Below the pieces are notes generated by a model. The model searched no databases, was not told the origin of the DNA, and was given only the letters and a program-made list of their open reading frames with translations. Of a DNA stretch of 64,000 nucleotides, positions 1-10,113 are shown piece after piece. The DNA is from Cognatishimia sp. SS12 (GTDB lineage Bacteria; Pseudomonadota; Alphaproteobacteria; Rhodobacterales; Rhodobacteraceae). Location: contig NZ_JAQNCZ010000001.1 in the NCBI RefSeq assembly GCF_028369055.1, positions 62,001 through 126,000 of the forward strand, given 5' to 3'. The position numbers and the translations under genes were made by a program. The first letter of the stretch is position 1; each line of letters begins with the position of its first letter.

Positions 1-332
1 GGCGCAATGTCGGCCACGATCAGCCGGTTCACCAGCTCTGGGCGTTGCACAGCCAGCACCATGGCTGCTTTGCCGCCCATGGAGTGGCCCATGACGTCGG
101 CTGGGCCGATGTCGGCCAGCACCTCGGCCAGATCGCTCGCCAAATCGTGATAGCTGTGGCTGTCTGTGCGTTTGCTGTCGCCGTGGTTGCGGTTGTCCAC
201 GGCGATGACCTGCCGTTCATCGGAAAGTTTCTTGGACACCACCCCCCAGTTGCGCGCAGAGCCGTAAAGCCCGTGCACAATCAGCAGAGGCGGTTGGTCG
301 GTGGGGCTGCCATGGGTGATCATATTCAACAT
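1..332 (-). CDS. Alpha/beta-fold hydrolase (YbfF-like esterase), 3' end outside window
   Basis: The gene reads leftward and runs off the window, so only about the first 110 residues are present. The translation starts MLNMITHGSPTD and shows the alpha/beta-hydrolase strand with LLIVHGLYGSARNWG (oxyanion region) and the nucleophile elbow GHSMGGKAA, with Ser as the predicted nucleophile. This matches the small YbfF/acyl-CoA-esterase-like hydrolases of proteobacteria; the substrate cannot be told. The start at 332 is chosen because the protein begins there in relatives as I remember them; the upstream in-frame stretch lacks a better start. It is divergent from the next gene, with about 70 bp between the two starts. 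Confidence 0.8.
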   Translation of the reverse strand, partial: MLNMITHGSPTDQPPLLIVHGLYGSARNWGVVSKKLSDERQVIAVDNRNHGDSKRTDSHSYHDLASDLAEVLADIGPADVMGHSMGGKAAMVLAVQRPELVNRLIVADIA

Positions 333-404
333 GCGTCCCTGATAGCACAGCGCCCCTGTTGAGCAAGCCTTGCCCGTGGTAGACTGGGCGCGGGAGGCAC
401 TGCC

Positions 405-779
405 ATGCTGGATCACACGGAATTTAATGCCGATATCGGCAAGCTGCTGTCGCTGATTGAACGCCGGTTTGGCTTTCGCAGCGATGATCTGGGGCAGGCG
501 ATGCGCAAAATCGGCCGCCGTCTGCCAAAATCCGCCCATCGCGCCGCGGGGGTGCTGATCCGCGCCCAGTGCCAGGCGCAAAACCCCAAGACGGCCTATC
601 AGTTGCAATCAGACAAGCTGATCAAACCCTATGCGACCCTGCTGCGCGAGATCGAAGCTTATGATCGCGTCGATCGGCGCAAGGGGCTGCTGCTTGGGTT
701 TCTGGGCACGCTGGCCTTTCAGGGCATCGTGATCTTTGCGCTGATTATTGGCGTGCTGATTTGGCGCGGGTATCTCTAG
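405..779 (+). CDS. Small membrane-anchored hypothetical protein
   Basis: A 124-residue protein that I cannot assign to a named family. The first 90 residues are soluble, basic and predicted helical (LSLIERRFGF, RKIGRRLPKSAHRAAG). A single strongly hydrophobic segment at about residues 94-120 ends in a short RGYL tail, so the protein is probably tail-anchored in the inner membrane with its N-terminal part in the cytoplasm. It lies divergently from the hydrolase on its left and converges on glyA, with a hairpin between them. The start ATG at 405 is the only one that keeps the whole ORF. Confidence 0.6.
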   Translation: MLDHTEFNADIGKLLSLIERRFGFRSDDLGQAMRKIGRRLPKSAHRAAGVLIRAQCQAQNPKTAYQLQSDKLIKPYATLLREIEAYDRVDRRKGLLLGFLGTLAFQGIVIFALIIGVLIWRGYL

Positions 780-816
780 CCAGTAAAGCGTCGCCCGCAC
801 CTGCCAGGCGGCAATG

Positions 817-848
817 AAAAACGCCGCCCGGCAGTTGCAGGCGGCGTT
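817..848 (-). terminator. Rho-independent terminator of glyA
   Basis: A perfect 9-bp stem, AACGCCGCC (820-828) with GGCGGCGTT (840-848), encloses an 11-nt loop. Read on the minus strand the stem is followed by a run of T (complement of the A run at 817-821), so it fits as the terminator of glyA, whose stop codon lies 23 bp upstream. It may also slow transcription coming from the small gene on the plus strand. Confidence 0.8.
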
Positions 849-871
849 CAGATGTCAGGGGTGGATCGAAA

Positions 872-2167
872 TCAGAGGTTTGGATAAAGCGGGAAGCGCG
901 CGCAAAGCTCTGCGACCTGCGTCTTTACTTTCTCTTCCACCTCGGCGTTGCCCTCTTCGCCATTGGCGGCAAGGCCTTCGACAACTTCGATGATCATGTC
1001 TGCGATCTGACGGAACTCCGCTTCGCCAAAGCCGCGGGTTGTGCCCGCAGGTGTGCCCAGACGGATGCCGGATGTCACCATCGGTTTTTCTGGGTCAAAC
1101 GGGATGCCGTTTTTGTTGCAGGTGATATGCGCACGGCCCAGGGCCTTTTCGGTGGCATTGCCCTTGACGCCTTTGGGACGCAGGTCGACCAGCATCACAT
1201 GGGTGTCGGTGCCGCCGGTCACGATGTCCAGCCCGCCCTTCATCAGTTGGTCCGCCAGCGCTACGGCATTGGCGCGGACCTGCTTTTGATAGGTTTTGAA
1301 TTCTGGGCGCAGCGCCTCACCGAAGGCGACGGCCTTGGCTGCGATGACATGCATCAGCGGGCCACCCTGAATGCCGGGGAAGATTGCAGAGTTGACCTTT
1401 TTTGCAATCGCTTCGTCGTTGGTCAGGATCATGCCACCGCGTGGGCCACGCAGGGTTTTATGCGTGGTGGTGGTGGCGATGTCGGCATAGGGGAAGGGCG
1501 ATGGGTGTTCGCCTGCCGCAACCAGACCGGCGAAATGCGCCATATCAACCATCAGATAAGCACCAACGCTGTCGGCGATCTCACGGAATTTGGCAAAGTC
1601 GATCTGGCGCGGGATGGCCGAGCCGCCGGCAATGATCAACTTGGGTTTATGTTCGTTCGCCAGGGCCTGAACTTCGTCATAATCAATGCGGTTGTCCTGC
1701 TTGCGCACACCGTATTGCACGGCGTTGAACCACTTGCCCGATTGGTTTGGCGCAGCGCCGTGAGTCAGGTGGCCACCGGAGGCGAGGTTCATGCCCAAAA
1801 TGGTGTCGCCCGGCTGGATCAGCGCTTGAAACGCGCCTTGGTTGGCCTGAGAGCCTGAATTGGGCTGCACATTGGCAAAGTCACAACCAAACAGCTGCTT
1901 GGCGCGGTCGATGGCCAGGTTTTCCGCCACATCCACATATTGGCAACCGCCATAGTAGCGACGGCCCGGGTAGCCTTCGGCATATTTGTTGGTCAGCACA
2001 GAGCCTTGCGCTTCCATGACAGCGGCCGAGACGATGTTTTCCGAAGCGATCAGCTCAATCTCATCGCGCTGGCGGCCCAGCTCATCGGTGATGGATCCGA
2101 AAAGTTCCGGGTCGCGCGTGGAGAGGGACTCGGTAAAGAAGCCGGTGTCACGGGTAGGGGCGTTCAT
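872..2167 (-). CDS. glyA: Serine hydroxymethyltransferase
   Basis: GlyA interconverts serine plus tetrahydrofolate with glycine plus 5,10-methylene-THF, the main source of one-carbon units, in the cytoplasm with pyridoxal phosphate. The 431-residue length is typical. The PLP-lysine motif [14 protein letters not shown] is present, as are [10 protein letters not shown] near the N terminus and the substrate loop [14 protein letters not shown] longer reading to 2347 exists, but it adds 60 residues unlike the family; [10 protein letters not shown] at 2167, preceded by GGAG at a normal distance, is the real start. It is divergent from nadK. The methylene-THF it makes is the substrate of ThyA at 54.7 kb. 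Confidence 0.97.
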   Translation of the reverse strand: MNAPTRDTGFFTESLSTRDPELFGSITDELGRQRDEIELIASENIVSAAVMEAQGSVLTNKYAEGYPGRRYYGGCQYVDVAENLAIDRAKQLFGCDFANVQPNSGSQANQGAFQALIQPGDTILGMNLASGGHLTHGAAPNQSGKWFNAVQYGVRKQDNRIDYDEVQALANEHKPKLIIAGGSAIPRQIDFAKFREIADSVGAYLMVDMAHFAGLVAAGEHPSPFPYADIATTTTHKTLRGPRGGMILTNDEAIAKKVNSAIFPGIQGGPLMHVIAAKAVAFGEALRPEFKTYQKQVRANAVALADQLMKGGLDIVTGGTDTHVMLVDLRPKGVKGNATEKALGRAHITCNKNGIPFDPEKPMVTSGIRLGTPAGTTRGFGEAEFRQIADMIIEVVEGLAANGEEGNAEVEEKVKTQVAELCARFPLYPNL

Positions 2168-2345
2168 GTGCGGTGCTCCGAATAGAAGTGATTTTGCGAG
2201 TTTCCTAAAGGAAACATTTTCAAATTGGAAGCGCAGAAACAGGCCCGCTTGGGAAATCTGGACCTCTTCTCTGGTGTGTCGGGTAAACTTGTGTTTCTTT
2301 CGGAACCACATGACGGGCTTTGGAAACAGGATATGGGCAGGCAGC

Positions 2346-3107
2346 ATGGCCGATAGAATCGCATTTCTCGCTTCGGAGGCCGAAACCGCGCAATCGGCGC
2401 GGGCGGCGCTGATCGGGCGCTATGGGAATTGTGCCCCCGAAGAGGCCGAGGTGATCGTCGCGCTGGGGGGCGATGGTTTCATGTTGCACACGCTGCACCG
2501 GTTTCAGGAACTTGACGTGCCTGTCTATGGCATGAACCGGGGCACCGTTGGGTTCCTGATGAACGAATATCATGAGGCGGATTTGCTTGACCGGCTGAAG
2601 GACGCCGAGATCGAAGAGATCAACCCCCTGTCCATGCTGGCCACCTGTCAGGATGGCAGCCAATCCCGCGCGCTGGCGATCAATGAGGTTTCATTGCTGC
2701 GGCAGGGGCCGCAGGCGGCCAAGCTGCGCATCTGGATTGATGATCGTCTGCGTATGGATGAACTGGTGTGTGACGGCGCGCTGCTGTCCACGCCGGCGGG
2801 CTCCACCGCCTATAATTATTCCGCGCATGGGCCGATCTTGCCCATCGGCTCAGATGTGCTGGCGCTGACCGCGATTGCACCCTTTCGCCCCCGGCGTTGG
2901 CGCGGGGCGCTGGTGCGCAAGAACGCCACCGTGCGCTTTGAGGTCGTGAACCCGCAAAAGCGGCCCGTTATGGCGGACGCTGACAGCCGCTCGGTGCGCA
3001 ATGTGGTGTCGGTTGAAATCAAATCCGACCCTTCCGTGCGCCACAAGATCATGTTTGACCCCGGCCATGGGCTGGAAGAACGTTTGATTCGCGAACAGTT
3101 CGTCTAA
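2346..3107 (+). CDS. nadK: NAD kinase
   Basis: NadK phosphorylates NAD to NADP with ATP and so supplies the NADP pool. The 253-residue protein has the diagnostic nucleotide motif ALGGDGFML near residue 40, the NE motif in [10 protein letters not shown], and the substrate-binding [12 protein letters not shown]. The open frame extends far upstream through the antisense of glyA; start choices are ATG 2346 ([10 protein letters not shown], as in relatives I remember) or ATG 2310. The family N terminus and an AGG-rich leader support 2346. A terminator hairpin follows directly. The gene is divergent from glyA. Confidence 0.95.
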   Translation: MADRIAFLASEAETAQSARAALIGRYGNCAPEEAEVIVALGGDGFMLHTLHRFQELDVPVYGMNRGTVGFLMNEYHEADLLDRLKDAEIEEINPLSMLATCQDGSQSRALAINEVSLLRQGPQAAKLRIWIDDRLRMDELVCDGALLSTPAGSTAYNYSAHGPILPIGSDVLALTAIAPFRPRRWRGALVRKNATVRFEVVNPQKRPVMADADSRSVRNVVSVEIKSDPSVRHKIMFDPGHGLEERLIREQFV

Positions 3108-3110
3108 ATG

Positions 3111-3137
3111 AAAACGGGCCCCCGAAGGAGCCCGTTT
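3111..3137. terminator. Bidirectional terminator between nadK and the cold-shock gene
   Basis: The stem AAACGGGC (3112-3119) pairs perfectly with GCCCGTTT (3130-3137) around a 10-nt loop. It lies between two convergent genes. The A-rich start and T-rich end of the stem allow it to work in both directions, although the T tracts are short. Confidence 0.75.
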
Positions 3138-3159
3138 CAATTCCAGATCTCATTGCTGA

Positions 3160-3366
3160 TTACAGCAGGGAGATTTCACCGGCGCTTTCGCGACCGTCGC
3201 GGCCAGCTTCCAGCTCGTAAGTCACTTTCTGGTTGTCCGCCAGGCCTTCAAGACCTGCGCGCTGTACGGCGCGGATGTGAACGAAAACGTCTTTGCCGCC
3301 ATCTTCTGGTGCAATAAAGCCGTAGCCTTTGTCGGTGTTAAACCATTTTACGGTGCCTGTAGGCAT
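3160..3366 (-). CDS. Cold-shock protein (CspA family)
   Basis: A 68-residue single OB-fold cold-shock domain that should bind single-stranded RNA and DNA. RNP1 appears as KGYGFIAP and RNP2 as VFVHI; the start MPTGTVKWFN is the family standard. The start at 3366 is preceded by AGGAGAGACGG. A second copy of the family lies at 56.6 kb with the same first ten residues and a nearly identical Shine-Dalgarno region. About 220 bp separate it from maeB upstream, enough for its own promoter and the long 5' leader usual for csp genes. Confidence 0.95.
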   Translation of the reverse strand: MPTGTVKWFNTDKGYGFIAPEDGGKDVFVHIRAVQRAGLEGLADNQKVTYELEAGRDGRESAGEISLL

Positions 3367-3537
3367 AACCGTCTCTCCTAAATTAAGCCCAACCGCAGTA
3401 TGCGCTGGGTCCTCGGCGTCTGTGCAGAATCGAATGCGTGGTCGCCGTAGGCAAAGACAGGTAAACGATAGAAGGCACGTCGTGCGCCCAAGCCATGACA
3501 TGGGCCGCAGGGCTTGTAAAGAAGAATGCGCGTTATT

Positions 3538-3557
3538 CCCCGGCGGTTAGGCCGGGG
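3538..3557 (-). terminator. Hairpin downstream of maeB
   Basis: A perfect 7-bp stem, CCCCGGC (3538-3544) with GCCGGGG (3551-3557), closes a 6-nt loop about 30 bp past the maeB stop. There is no clear T run after it on the minus strand, so it may be a weak terminator or an mRNA 3'-end structure. Confidence 0.45.
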
Positions 3558-3588
3558 ATGTGATGATATCTGTCTTGCCAACGCGCCG

Positions 3589-5868
3589 TTAGCTGTATTC
3601 GCTGACAGGTGTGCCCGCGATCGCCGCCATGTTCAGCAGGCCGCGCGCTGTGACGGATGGCGTCACGATATGCGCCCGGTTGCCCATGCCCATCAGGATT
3701 GGGCCCACGGCAAGCGCATCTGATTTCATTTTCAGAATATTGCGCGTGGCAGAGGCCGCATCCGCATGGCCGAAGATGAGCACATTGGCCGGGCCGGTCA
3801 GGCGGTGGCCGGGGTGCAAATGCGCGCAGAGTTCAAGATCAAGCGCCGCATCGACGTTCATTTCGCCTTCGTACTCAAAATCCGTATCCATCTGATCCAA
3901 AATGGCAATGGCGTCGCGCAGGCGCTTGCCGGACCCTTCTTTCTGGTTGCCGAATTGCGATTGTGAACAAAAGGCGATGCGCGGCTCGACGCCAAAGCGG
4001 CGGGCGTGGCGGGCGGCCCCCTGCGCCACGAGGGCCAGCTGCTCTGGCGCGGGCAGGGACCAGACATGGGTGTCCGCAAGGAACAGCGGCCCGTCATCCA
4101 TGATCATCAACGACAGCGCGCCATGGGGTTGATACTCTGGTGTGCCCAGCACCTGCGTCACGTAATTCAGGTGCCAGCGGAATTCGCCAAAGGTGCCACA
4201 GATCAGGCTGTCGGCCTCCCCGCGATGCACCATGGTTGCGCCGATCACCGTGGTATTGGTGCGCATGATGGCGCGGGCAATATCCGGGGTGACACCTTTG
4301 CGCGCCATCAGGTTGAAATAGGTTTCCCAATAGTCGCGATACCGCGGATCGTTCTCTGGGTTGACCAGTTCGAAATCACGGGTTGGGCGAATGGACAGGC
4401 CCAGGCGTTCGCAGCGCTGCTCAATCACATCGGGGCGGCCAATCAGGATCGGCTTTTCGGTGGTGTCTTCCAAAATGGCCTGCGCCGCGCGCAGCACGCG
4501 CTCATCCTCGCCTTCGGCAAAGACAATCTTGCGGCTGGCGGTTGCGGCGGCGTCAAAGATCGGGCGCATCAAAAGCGCTGATTTGAACACGCTTTCATTC
4601 AGCCGCTCTTTATAGGCTTCGATGTCCTCGATCGGCCGGGTTGCCACCCCGCTGTCCATCGCGGCCTGCGCCACAGCGCCCGAGACAATGGCGACAAGGC
4701 GCGGGTCAAACGGTTTGGGGATCAGATAGTCCGCGCCAAAGGTCAGCTCTTCGCCAGAATAGGCGGCTGCCGCCTCGGCCGATGTCGTGATCCGCGCGAG
4801 TTCAGCGATGCCTTCAACGCAGGCGATCTTCATCGCGTCGTTGATATCGGTTGCCCCCACATCCAGCGCCCCGCGGAAGATGAAAGGAAAACACAGTACG
4901 TTGTTGACCTGGTTGGGGAAATCGCTGCGGCCAGTGGCAATGATCGCATCCGGCGCAACGCTGCGGGCAATCTCCGGCATGATTTCGGGCGTTGGGTTGG
5001 CCAGTGCAAAGAGGATCGGCTGCTTGGTCATCTTGGCGACCATTTCCGGTTTCAGCACATTCGGGCCTGAGAGCCCAAGGAACAGATCCGCCCCTTCGAT
5101 CACCTCGTCCAATGTGCGCAGGTCCGAGGCCTGGGCAAAGGCGGCTTTCTGCGGGTTCATATCTTCGGTGCGGCCTTCGTAGACCAGCCCGTGAATATCG
5201 CAGAGCCAAACGTTTTCGCGTTTCACACCCAGTTTGAGCAACATGTTAAGGCAGGCGATGCCCGCTGCGCCGCCGCCGGTGGACACGATTTTGATGTCTT
5301 CAAATGATTTGCCCGCCACCCGCAGCGCATTGGTCGCGGCGGCCCCGACAACAATGGCAGTGCCGTGCTGGTCATCATGAAAAACCGGGATATTCATGCG
5401 CTCGCGGCAGATCTTTTCCACGACAAAGCAGTCAGGGGCTTTGATGTCCTCAAGGTTGATCGCGCCAAAGGTCGGGCCGAGGGCGCAGACAATGTCGGCC
5501 AGCTTCTCAGGGTCGGTTTCATCAACTTCGATGTCAAAACAGTCGATATTGGCAAATTTCTTAAAGAGAACGGCCTTGCCTTCCATCACTGGTTTAGATG
5601 CCAATGCGCCGATGTTGCCCAGACCCAGAACCGCGGTGCCGTTGGAGACAACCGCCACGAGGTTGCCCCGCGCGGTATAGCGGCTGGCTTGGCTTGGGTC
5701 AGCCTTGATTTCAACGCAGGCCTCGGCAACGCCGGGGGAATAGGCGCGCGACAGATCGCGCCCATTGGCCAGCGGCTTGGTGGCGCGGACCTCCAGCTTT
5801 CCGGGCTTGGGAAATTCATGATAGTCGAGGGCAGCTTGGCGTTGGTTCTCTTTGCTATCATCGGACAT
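3589..5868 (-). CDS. maeB: NADP-dependent malic enzyme (MaeB type, with phosphotransacetylase-like domain)
   Basis: MaeB decarboxylates malate to pyruvate with NADP, feeding pyruvate dehydrogenase and supplying NADPH. The 759-residue protein has the catalytic malic domain first ([22 protein letters not shown], the Rossmann segment STGGGAAG) and a phosphotransacetylase-like C-terminal half from about residue 430, which in this family is regulatory rather than catalytic. ATG 5868 follows GGAGAG at 7-8 nt; a GTG four codons earlier is less likely. A perfect palindrome at 5892-5905 lies 24 bp upstream and shares its core with the palindrome in front of aceE, suggesting common control of pyruvate metabolism. 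Confidence 0.95.
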   Translation of the reverse strand: MSDDSKENQRQAALDYHEFPKPGKLEVRATKPLANGRDLSRAYSPGVAEACVEIKADPSQASRYTARGNLVAVVSNGTAVLGLGNIGALASKPVMEGKAVLFKKFANIDCFDIEVDETDPEKLADIVCALGPTFGAINLEDIKAPDCFVVEKICRERMNIPVFHDDQHGTAIVVGAAATNALRVAGKSFEDIKIVSTGGGAAGIACLNMLLKLGVKRENVWLCDIHGLVYEGRTEDMNPQKAAFAQASDLRTLDEVIEGADLFLGLSGPNVLKPEMVAKMTKQPILFALANPTPEIMPEIARSVAPDAIIATGRSDFPNQVNNVLCFPFIFRGALDVGATDINDAMKIACVEGIAELARITTSAEAAAAYSGEELTFGADYLIPKPFDPRLVAIVSGAVAQAAMDSGVATRPIEDIEAYKERLNESVFKSALLMRPIFDAAATASRKIVFAEGEDERVLRAAQAILEDTTEKPILIGRPDVIEQRCERLGLSIRPTRDFELVNPENDPRYRDYWETYFNLMARKGVTPDIARAIMRTNTTVIGATMVHRGEADSLICGTFGEFRWHLNYVTQVLGTPEYQPHGALSLMIMDDGPLFLADTHVWSLPAPEQLALVAQGAARHARRFGVEPRIAFCSQSQFGNQKEGSGKRLRDAIAILDQMDTDFEYEGEMNVDAALDLELCAHLHPGHRLTGPANVLIFGHADAASATRNILKMKSDALAVGPILMGMGNRAHIVTPSVTARGLLNMAAIAGTPVSEYS

Positions 5869-6221
5869 GCGTCTCTCCACTTCACCGGGTCGTTTAACGT
5901 TAAACTAACTGACTGCGGTAGAAAACAAGCGGTCTAAAATTGCAATGCGGAACTACCTCTGTGGCGACGATTAGACCCGGATTTTCGGCAGCGGTGCAAC
6001 AGCTGAGGTTATGTTGGCGTTAACATTGTGAAAACCGGGACCGCAGAGGCAAAGGCCGCCGTGGCCTGCCCGCCGCTGAGTCGCTTGCTTGTCATTTTTG
6101 ACCATTGGGTTAAAAAGCGAAAGAACACCGCTGCGACATCGTTTTGATGCGCGGGGGTTGACGCCCCCCATCGGGGCAAGGTCAAGCTGGGCAAAACAGA
6201 ACAATCAAGAAGGATACAGCT
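5869..6221. other. Intergenic region between maeB and cdd (353 bp)
   Basis: A divergent control region with no convincing ORF. On the maeB side it holds the palindrome at 5892-5905. On the cdd side there is a GC hairpin (GGGGG at 6153-6157, CCCCC at 6164-6168) that encloses TTGACG, and an AAGGA ribosome site before cdd at 6222. I see no clear minus-10 box and no riboswitch-like structure. Confidence 0.5.
5892..5905. promoter_or_regulatory. Palindromic operator candidate upstream of maeB
   Basis: GTTTAACGTTAAAC is a perfect 14-bp inverted repeat 24 bp before the maeB start. Its arms GTTTAA and TTAAAC are identical to those of the palindrome before aceE (39677-39696), with a 2-bp centre in both cases. 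Position and symmetry suggest a site for a dimeric regulator; which regulator is unknown. Confidence 0.55.
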
Positions 6222-6614
6222 ATGTCCCTGAGAGAAAACGCCCTGGCCGTGCGCGAAAATGCCTATGCGCCTTATTCCAACTTCAAGGTTGGCGCGGCAC
6301 TCATCGCAGAAAATGGCGTGGTTTATTGCGGCTGTAACGTGGAAAACGTGGCCTACCCCGAAGGCACCTGCGCCGAAGCGGGGGCGATTGCGGCCATGAT
6401 TGCGGCGGGGCAGACCCGGTTGACCGAGGTTTATGTTGTCGCCGATGCGCCGACACCTGTGTCCCCCTGTGGCGGCTGCCGGCAAAAACTGATCGAATTT
6501 GGCGCGGGTGACGTCGCGGTTACGATGGCGACCACCGAGGGGGCAGAGGTGCGCATGACATTGGCAGAGCTGATGCCCGGTGCCTTTACCGAGGCGCATC
6601 TGGAGAATACCTGA
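6222..6614 (+). CDS. cdd: Cytidine deaminase
   Basis: Cdd deaminates cytidine and deoxycytidine to uridine and deoxyuridine. The 130-residue protein is the small tetrameric type. The zinc and proton-shuttle motif is CAEAGAI and the two other zinc cysteines sit in PCGGCRQ. AAGGA precedes the ATG. It is the first gene of the nucleoside-salvage operon: its TGA stop is followed at once by the deoA ATG, so its uridine and deoxyuridine products pass to genes translated together with it. Confidence 0.96.
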   Translation: MSLRENALAVRENAYAPYSNFKVGAALIAENGVVYCGCNVENVAYPEGTCAEAGAIAAMIAAGQTRLTEVYVVADAPTPVSPCGGCRQKLIEFGAGDVAVTMATTEGAEVRMTLAELMPGAFTEAHLENT

Positions 6615-7922
6615 ATGGACGCCCGCGCGATCATCAGCGGTCTGCGACAGGCAGAAGAGCCGTCAGAAGAGGCGCTGCGCTGGTTTGCGGCGGGGCTGGC
6701 GGAGTCCCGTGTCAGCGATGCCCAGGCCGGGGCGTTTGCCATGGCGATTTGCCTCAATGGCCTTTCGGACGCGGCCCGCGCCGCGTTGACCTGCGCCATG
6801 CGCGACAGCGGCGACTGTCTGGTCTGGGATCTGGATGCCCCGGTGATTGACAAACATTCCACCGGGGGCGTCGGGGATTGCGTGTCGCTGGTGCTTGCCC
6901 CGGCGCTGGCGGCCTGCGGCGGCTACGTGCCAATGATCTCGGGGCGGGGGCTTGGCCACACGGGCGGAACGCTCGACAAGATGGAAGCCATACCCGGCGT
7001 CTCAGTTGACCTCAGCGAGGCGCGGTTCCGCGACGTGGTGGCAGGCTGCGGCACCGCGATCGTCAGCGCAACCGCCAATATCGCCCCGGCGGACAAACGG
7101 CTTTACGCGATCCGCGATGTCACCGGCACCGTTGAAAGCCTTGATCTGATCACCGCCTCGATCCTGTCCAAAAAACTGGCCGCCGGCTTGGAGCATCTGG
7201 TGCTTGACGTGAAATGCGGCAGCGGGGCGTTTATGAAAACCCCCGAGGCGGCGCAGGCCTTGGCGCAATCGCTGGTGCGCACAGCCAACCTCGCCGGGTG
7301 TCCCACGACAGCGCTTGTCACCAATATGGACGCGCCGATTGCACCGGCACTGGGCAATGCGCTGGAAATTCGCGAAGTCATGCGCGTGCTGTGTGAAGGA
7401 CAAAACGGCCCGCTATTGGAGCTGACCGCAGCACTCGGTGGTGGGCTGTTGGCGGAGGCCGGGCTGGCAGAAAACGCCGACGCCGGCGCGGCGCAGATCA
7501 GGGCAGCGGTGGGAAATGGCCGCGCAGCCGAGGTTTTTGGCCGCATGGTGTATGCCCAGGGCGGTCCGGTGGCCTTTGCAGACAACTGGGCGCGTTTCCT
7601 GCCCGAAGCTCCGGTGATTATCGAAGTGCCTGCACCAAAAGCGGGATTTGTCACCGCGATTGATGGCGAAGCGCTGGGTCTGGCGGTCGTGGCGCTTGGT
7701 GGCGGGCGTCAGGTTGAAAGCGACCGAATTGATCCGGCCGTCGGGTTTTCCGATGTCGTGCCTTTGGGCCAGAAGGTCAGCAAAGGCGCGCCGCTGCTGC
7801 GCATCCATGCCGCGCGCGAGAGTGCGGCGTTGGCGGCGGCTGACGCCGTCAAAGCGGCCATTCATGTAGGCCCCAAAGCCCCAGACATCGCGCCGCTGGT
7901 GTTGCAGAGGGTCACGGGATGA
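6615..7922 (+). CDS. deoA: Thymidine phosphorylase
   Basis: DeoA splits thymidine or deoxyuridine with phosphate into the free base and 2-deoxyribose 1-phosphate. The 435 residues are normal for the family. The signature [20 protein letters not shown] and the phosphate-binding KHSTGGVGD are both present. It abuts cdd with no gap and overlaps deoB by four bases (ATGA), so translational coupling is likely. In this operon the deoxyribose 1-phosphate goes to DeoB and the uracil to Upp. Confidence 0.96.
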   Translation: MDARAIISGLRQAEEPSEEALRWFAAGLAESRVSDAQAGAFAMAICLNGLSDAARAALTCAMRDSGDCLVWDLDAPVIDKHSTGGVGDCVSLVLAPALAACGGYVPMISGRGLGHTGGTLDKMEAIPGVSVDLSEARFRDVVAGCGTAIVSATANIAPADKRLYAIRDVTGTVESLDLITASILSKKLAAGLEHLVLDVKCGSGAFMKTPEAAQALAQSLVRTANLAGCPTTALVTNMDAPIAPALGNALEIREVMRVLCEGQNGPLLELTAALGGGLLAEAGLAENADAGAAQIRAAVGNGRAAEVFGRMVYAQGGPVAFADNWARFLPEAPVIIEVPAPKAGFVTAIDGEALGLAVVALGGGRQVESDRIDPAVGFSDVVPLGQKVSKGAPLLRIHAARESAALAAADAVKAAIHVGPKAPDIAPLVLQRVTG

Positions 7923-9130
7923 GCCGGGCGTTTCTGATTGTGATGGATTCCGTTGGCATCGGCGGCGCGCCAGATGCCCACCTGTTTTTCAACGGCACGG
8001 TGCCGGATACCGGGGCCAATACCGTGGGGCATATTGCTGCGGCTTGCGCCGCGGGGCAGGCTGACGACGGGCGCAGCGGGCCGCTTCACCTTCCTAATCT
8101 GGTCGCGCTGGGGCTTGGCGCAGCGCTGCAGCAGGCCACCGGCGATGCCGCACCCGGGCTCAGCGCCACGCACAGCGGGTTCTGGGCCGTCGCAACAGAA
8201 CAGTCAAACGGCAAGGACACACCTTCCGGGCATTGGGAACTGGCTGGCGTGCCGGTGCCCTGGGACTGGGGATATTTCCCGGATGAACGCCCGGCTTTTC
8301 CAGTCGATCTGGTCAATGAGATTTTGGCGCGTGGTGGGGTGGATGGCATTTTGGGCAATTGCCACGCCTCGGGTACCGAGATCATCAAAGACCTCGGCGC
8401 GCTGCACATGCAAACCGGCTATCCGATCTGCTACACTTCGGCAGACAGTGTGTTTCAAGTGGCCGCGCATGAAGAAAGCTTTGGCCTTGATCGGCTGCTG
8501 AGTTTCTGCGAAGCGATTGCGCCGCTGCTGCATGCCCGCAAGATTGGGCGCGTGATTGCGCGCCCCTTTTTGGGGAGTGCTGACATCGGGTTTCAACGCA
8601 CCGGAAACCGGCGCGATTATGCGATTGTGCCGCCTGAGCCGGTGCTGACGAATTGGGTGCAGACCGCGGGCCAGCACGTTGTCGGCATAGGTAAAATCGG
8701 CGATATCTTTTCCATGCAAGGGATCGATGAATTGCACAAGGGCGATGACTCGGCGCTGATGCAGCATCTGGGGGCGGCGATAGACAGCGCCCCGGATGGC
8801 TGCCTGTGTTTCGCCAATTTCGTCGAGTTTGACAGCCTTTATGGGCATCGCAGGGATGTTGCGGGTTACGCCCGCGCGCTGGAGTGGTTTGACCGGGAAG
8901 TCGGCGCGCTGCTGCCCCGGCTACGGCCCGACGATCTGTTGATCCTGACCGCAGATCACGGCAATGATCCGACCTGGGTGGGGACGGATCATACACGCGA
9001 ATGCGTGCCGGTACTCTGCCATGGTGCTGGCAGCGGCTCTGCCGGTCGGGTGAAATTTTCGGATGTGGCGGCAAGTGTCGCGGCGCATCTTGGCGTGCCG
9101 GCCTCTGGGCCGGGAAGGAGCTTTCTATGA
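7919..9130 (+). CDS. deoB: Phosphopentomutase
   Basis: DeoB converts (deoxy)ribose 1-phosphate to the 5-phosphate. The 403-residue protein shows alkaline-phosphatase-superfamily metal motifs: [12 protein letters not shown] at the N terminus and [18 protein letters not shown] near the C terminus, whose Asp and His residues bind the two Mn ions. It overlaps deoA by four bases at its start and add by four bases at its end. No deoxyribose-phosphate aldolase (deoC) lies in the window, so the next step is encoded elsewhere. Confidence 0.96.
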   Translation: MSRAFLIVMDSVGIGGAPDAHLFFNGTVPDTGANTVGHIAAACAAGQADDGRSGPLHLPNLVALGLGAALQQATGDAAPGLSATHSGFWAVATEQSNGKDTPSGHWELAGVPVPWDWGYFPDERPAFPVDLVNEILARGGVDGILGNCHASGTEIIKDLGALHMQTGYPICYTSADSVFQVAAHEESFGLDRLLSFCEAIAPLLHARKIGRVIARPFLGSADIGFQRTGNRRDYAIVPPEPVLTNWVQTAGQHVVGIGKIGDIFSMQGIDELHKGDDSALMQHLGAAIDSAPDGCLCFANFVEFDSLYGHRRDVAGYARALEWFDREVGALLPRLRPDDLLILTADHGNDPTWVGTDHTRECVPVLCHGAGSGSAGRVKFSDVAASVAAHLGVPASGPGRSFL

Positions 9131-10113
9131 CTGTCGCAGATTTGCCCAAGGTGGAATTGCACCTGCACCACGAAGGGGCTGCGCCGCCTGATTTGATCCG
9201 GCAATTGGCGTTTGAGAAAAAGGTCGACCTCGCGGGTATTTTCCGACCTGATGGCAGCTATGGTTTTCGCGATTTCGTGCATTTCCTGTCGGTCTACGAA
9301 GCGGCAACCTCGGTGCTGAAAACGCCCGAGGACTATGGGCGTCTGACCACCGCGGTGCTGGAGCAAAGCGCTGCAAACAATGTGATCTATTGCGAAACAT
9401 TCCTGTCGCCGGATTTTTGTGGCGGCGGGGATGTATCGGCCTGGCGCGAATATCTGCATGCGATCCGCGAGGCGGCTGAAGCGGCTGAGGCGCGGTATGG
9501 CATCATCCTGCGCGGCATTGTCACCTGCGTGCGCCATTTCGGCCCCGAGGCGGCCAAATCCAGCGCGCTTTGCGCGGCCGAAACTGCGGGCGATTGGATC
9601 ACCGGCTTTGGCATGGGGGGCGATGAGGGCAAGGGCCATCAGGGGGATTTTGCCTATGCCTTTGACATGGCGCGTGAGGCGGGGCTGAAGCTGACCACCC
9701 ATGCCGGTGAATTTGGCGGCCCCGACAGCGTACGTGAGGCGATCAATGATCTGAATGTGGTGCGCATCGGCCATGGGGTGCGTGCCATCGAAGATGCGGC
9801 GCTGGTACGTGAACTGGCAGACCGCCAGATCACGTTGGAGGTTTGCCCCGGCTCAAATGTGGTGTTGGGGCTATATCCAAACATCGCGGCACATCCCATT
9901 CAGACCCTGCGCGACGCCGGTGTCAAAGTGACCGTTTCAACGGATGACCCGCCCTTCTTTGGCACCAATATGCGGCGCGAATATGAGATGCTGGAAGCGG
10001 CCTTTGGCTGGCAGGCGGATGACTTTACACAATTGAACACCACGGCTGCCCATGCAGCCTTTTGCGATGAGGACACCCGCGCGCGGGTGCTGAAGACTCT
10101 GGAGAGCACATGA
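9127..10113 (+). CDS. add: Adenosine deaminase
   Basis: Add deaminates adenosine and deoxyadenosine to inosine and deoxyinosine. The 328-residue TIM-barrel shows the metal histidines in VELHLHHEG, the catalytic THAGE with His and Glu, IGHGV, and the metal Asp in STDDPP. HLHHEG replaces the more common HLHLEG, a change outside the metal ligands. ATG 9127 overlaps the deoB stop and is preceded by GGAAGGAG; the longer frame upstream is deoB in another reading. It overlaps upp by four bases. Confidence 0.95.
   Translation: MTVADLPKVELHLHHEGAAPPDLIRQLAFEKKVDLAGIFRPDGSYGFRDFVHFLSVYEAATSVLKTPEDYGRLTTAVLEQSAANNVIYCETFLSPDFCGGGDVSAWREYLHAIREAAEAAEARYGIILRGIVTCVRHFGPEAAKSSALCAAETAGDWITGFGMGGDEGKGHQGDFAYAFDMAREAGLKLTTHAGEFGGPDSVREAINDLNVVRIGHGVRAIEDAALVRELADRQITLEVCPGSNVVLGLYPNIAAHPIQTLRDAGVKVTVSTDDPPFFGTNMRREYEMLEAAFGWQADDFTQLNTTAAHAAFCDEDTRARVLKTLEST

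Noticed and set aside
1986-2345. N-terminal extension of NAD kinase
   Set aside because: The frame runs through the antisense of glyA; the family start and length fit ATG 2346.
2168-2347. N-terminal extension of GlyA by 60 residues
   Set aside because: The added residues do not occur in the family, and a good ribosome site precedes ATG 2167. The stretch is the nadK/glyA divergent promoter region.
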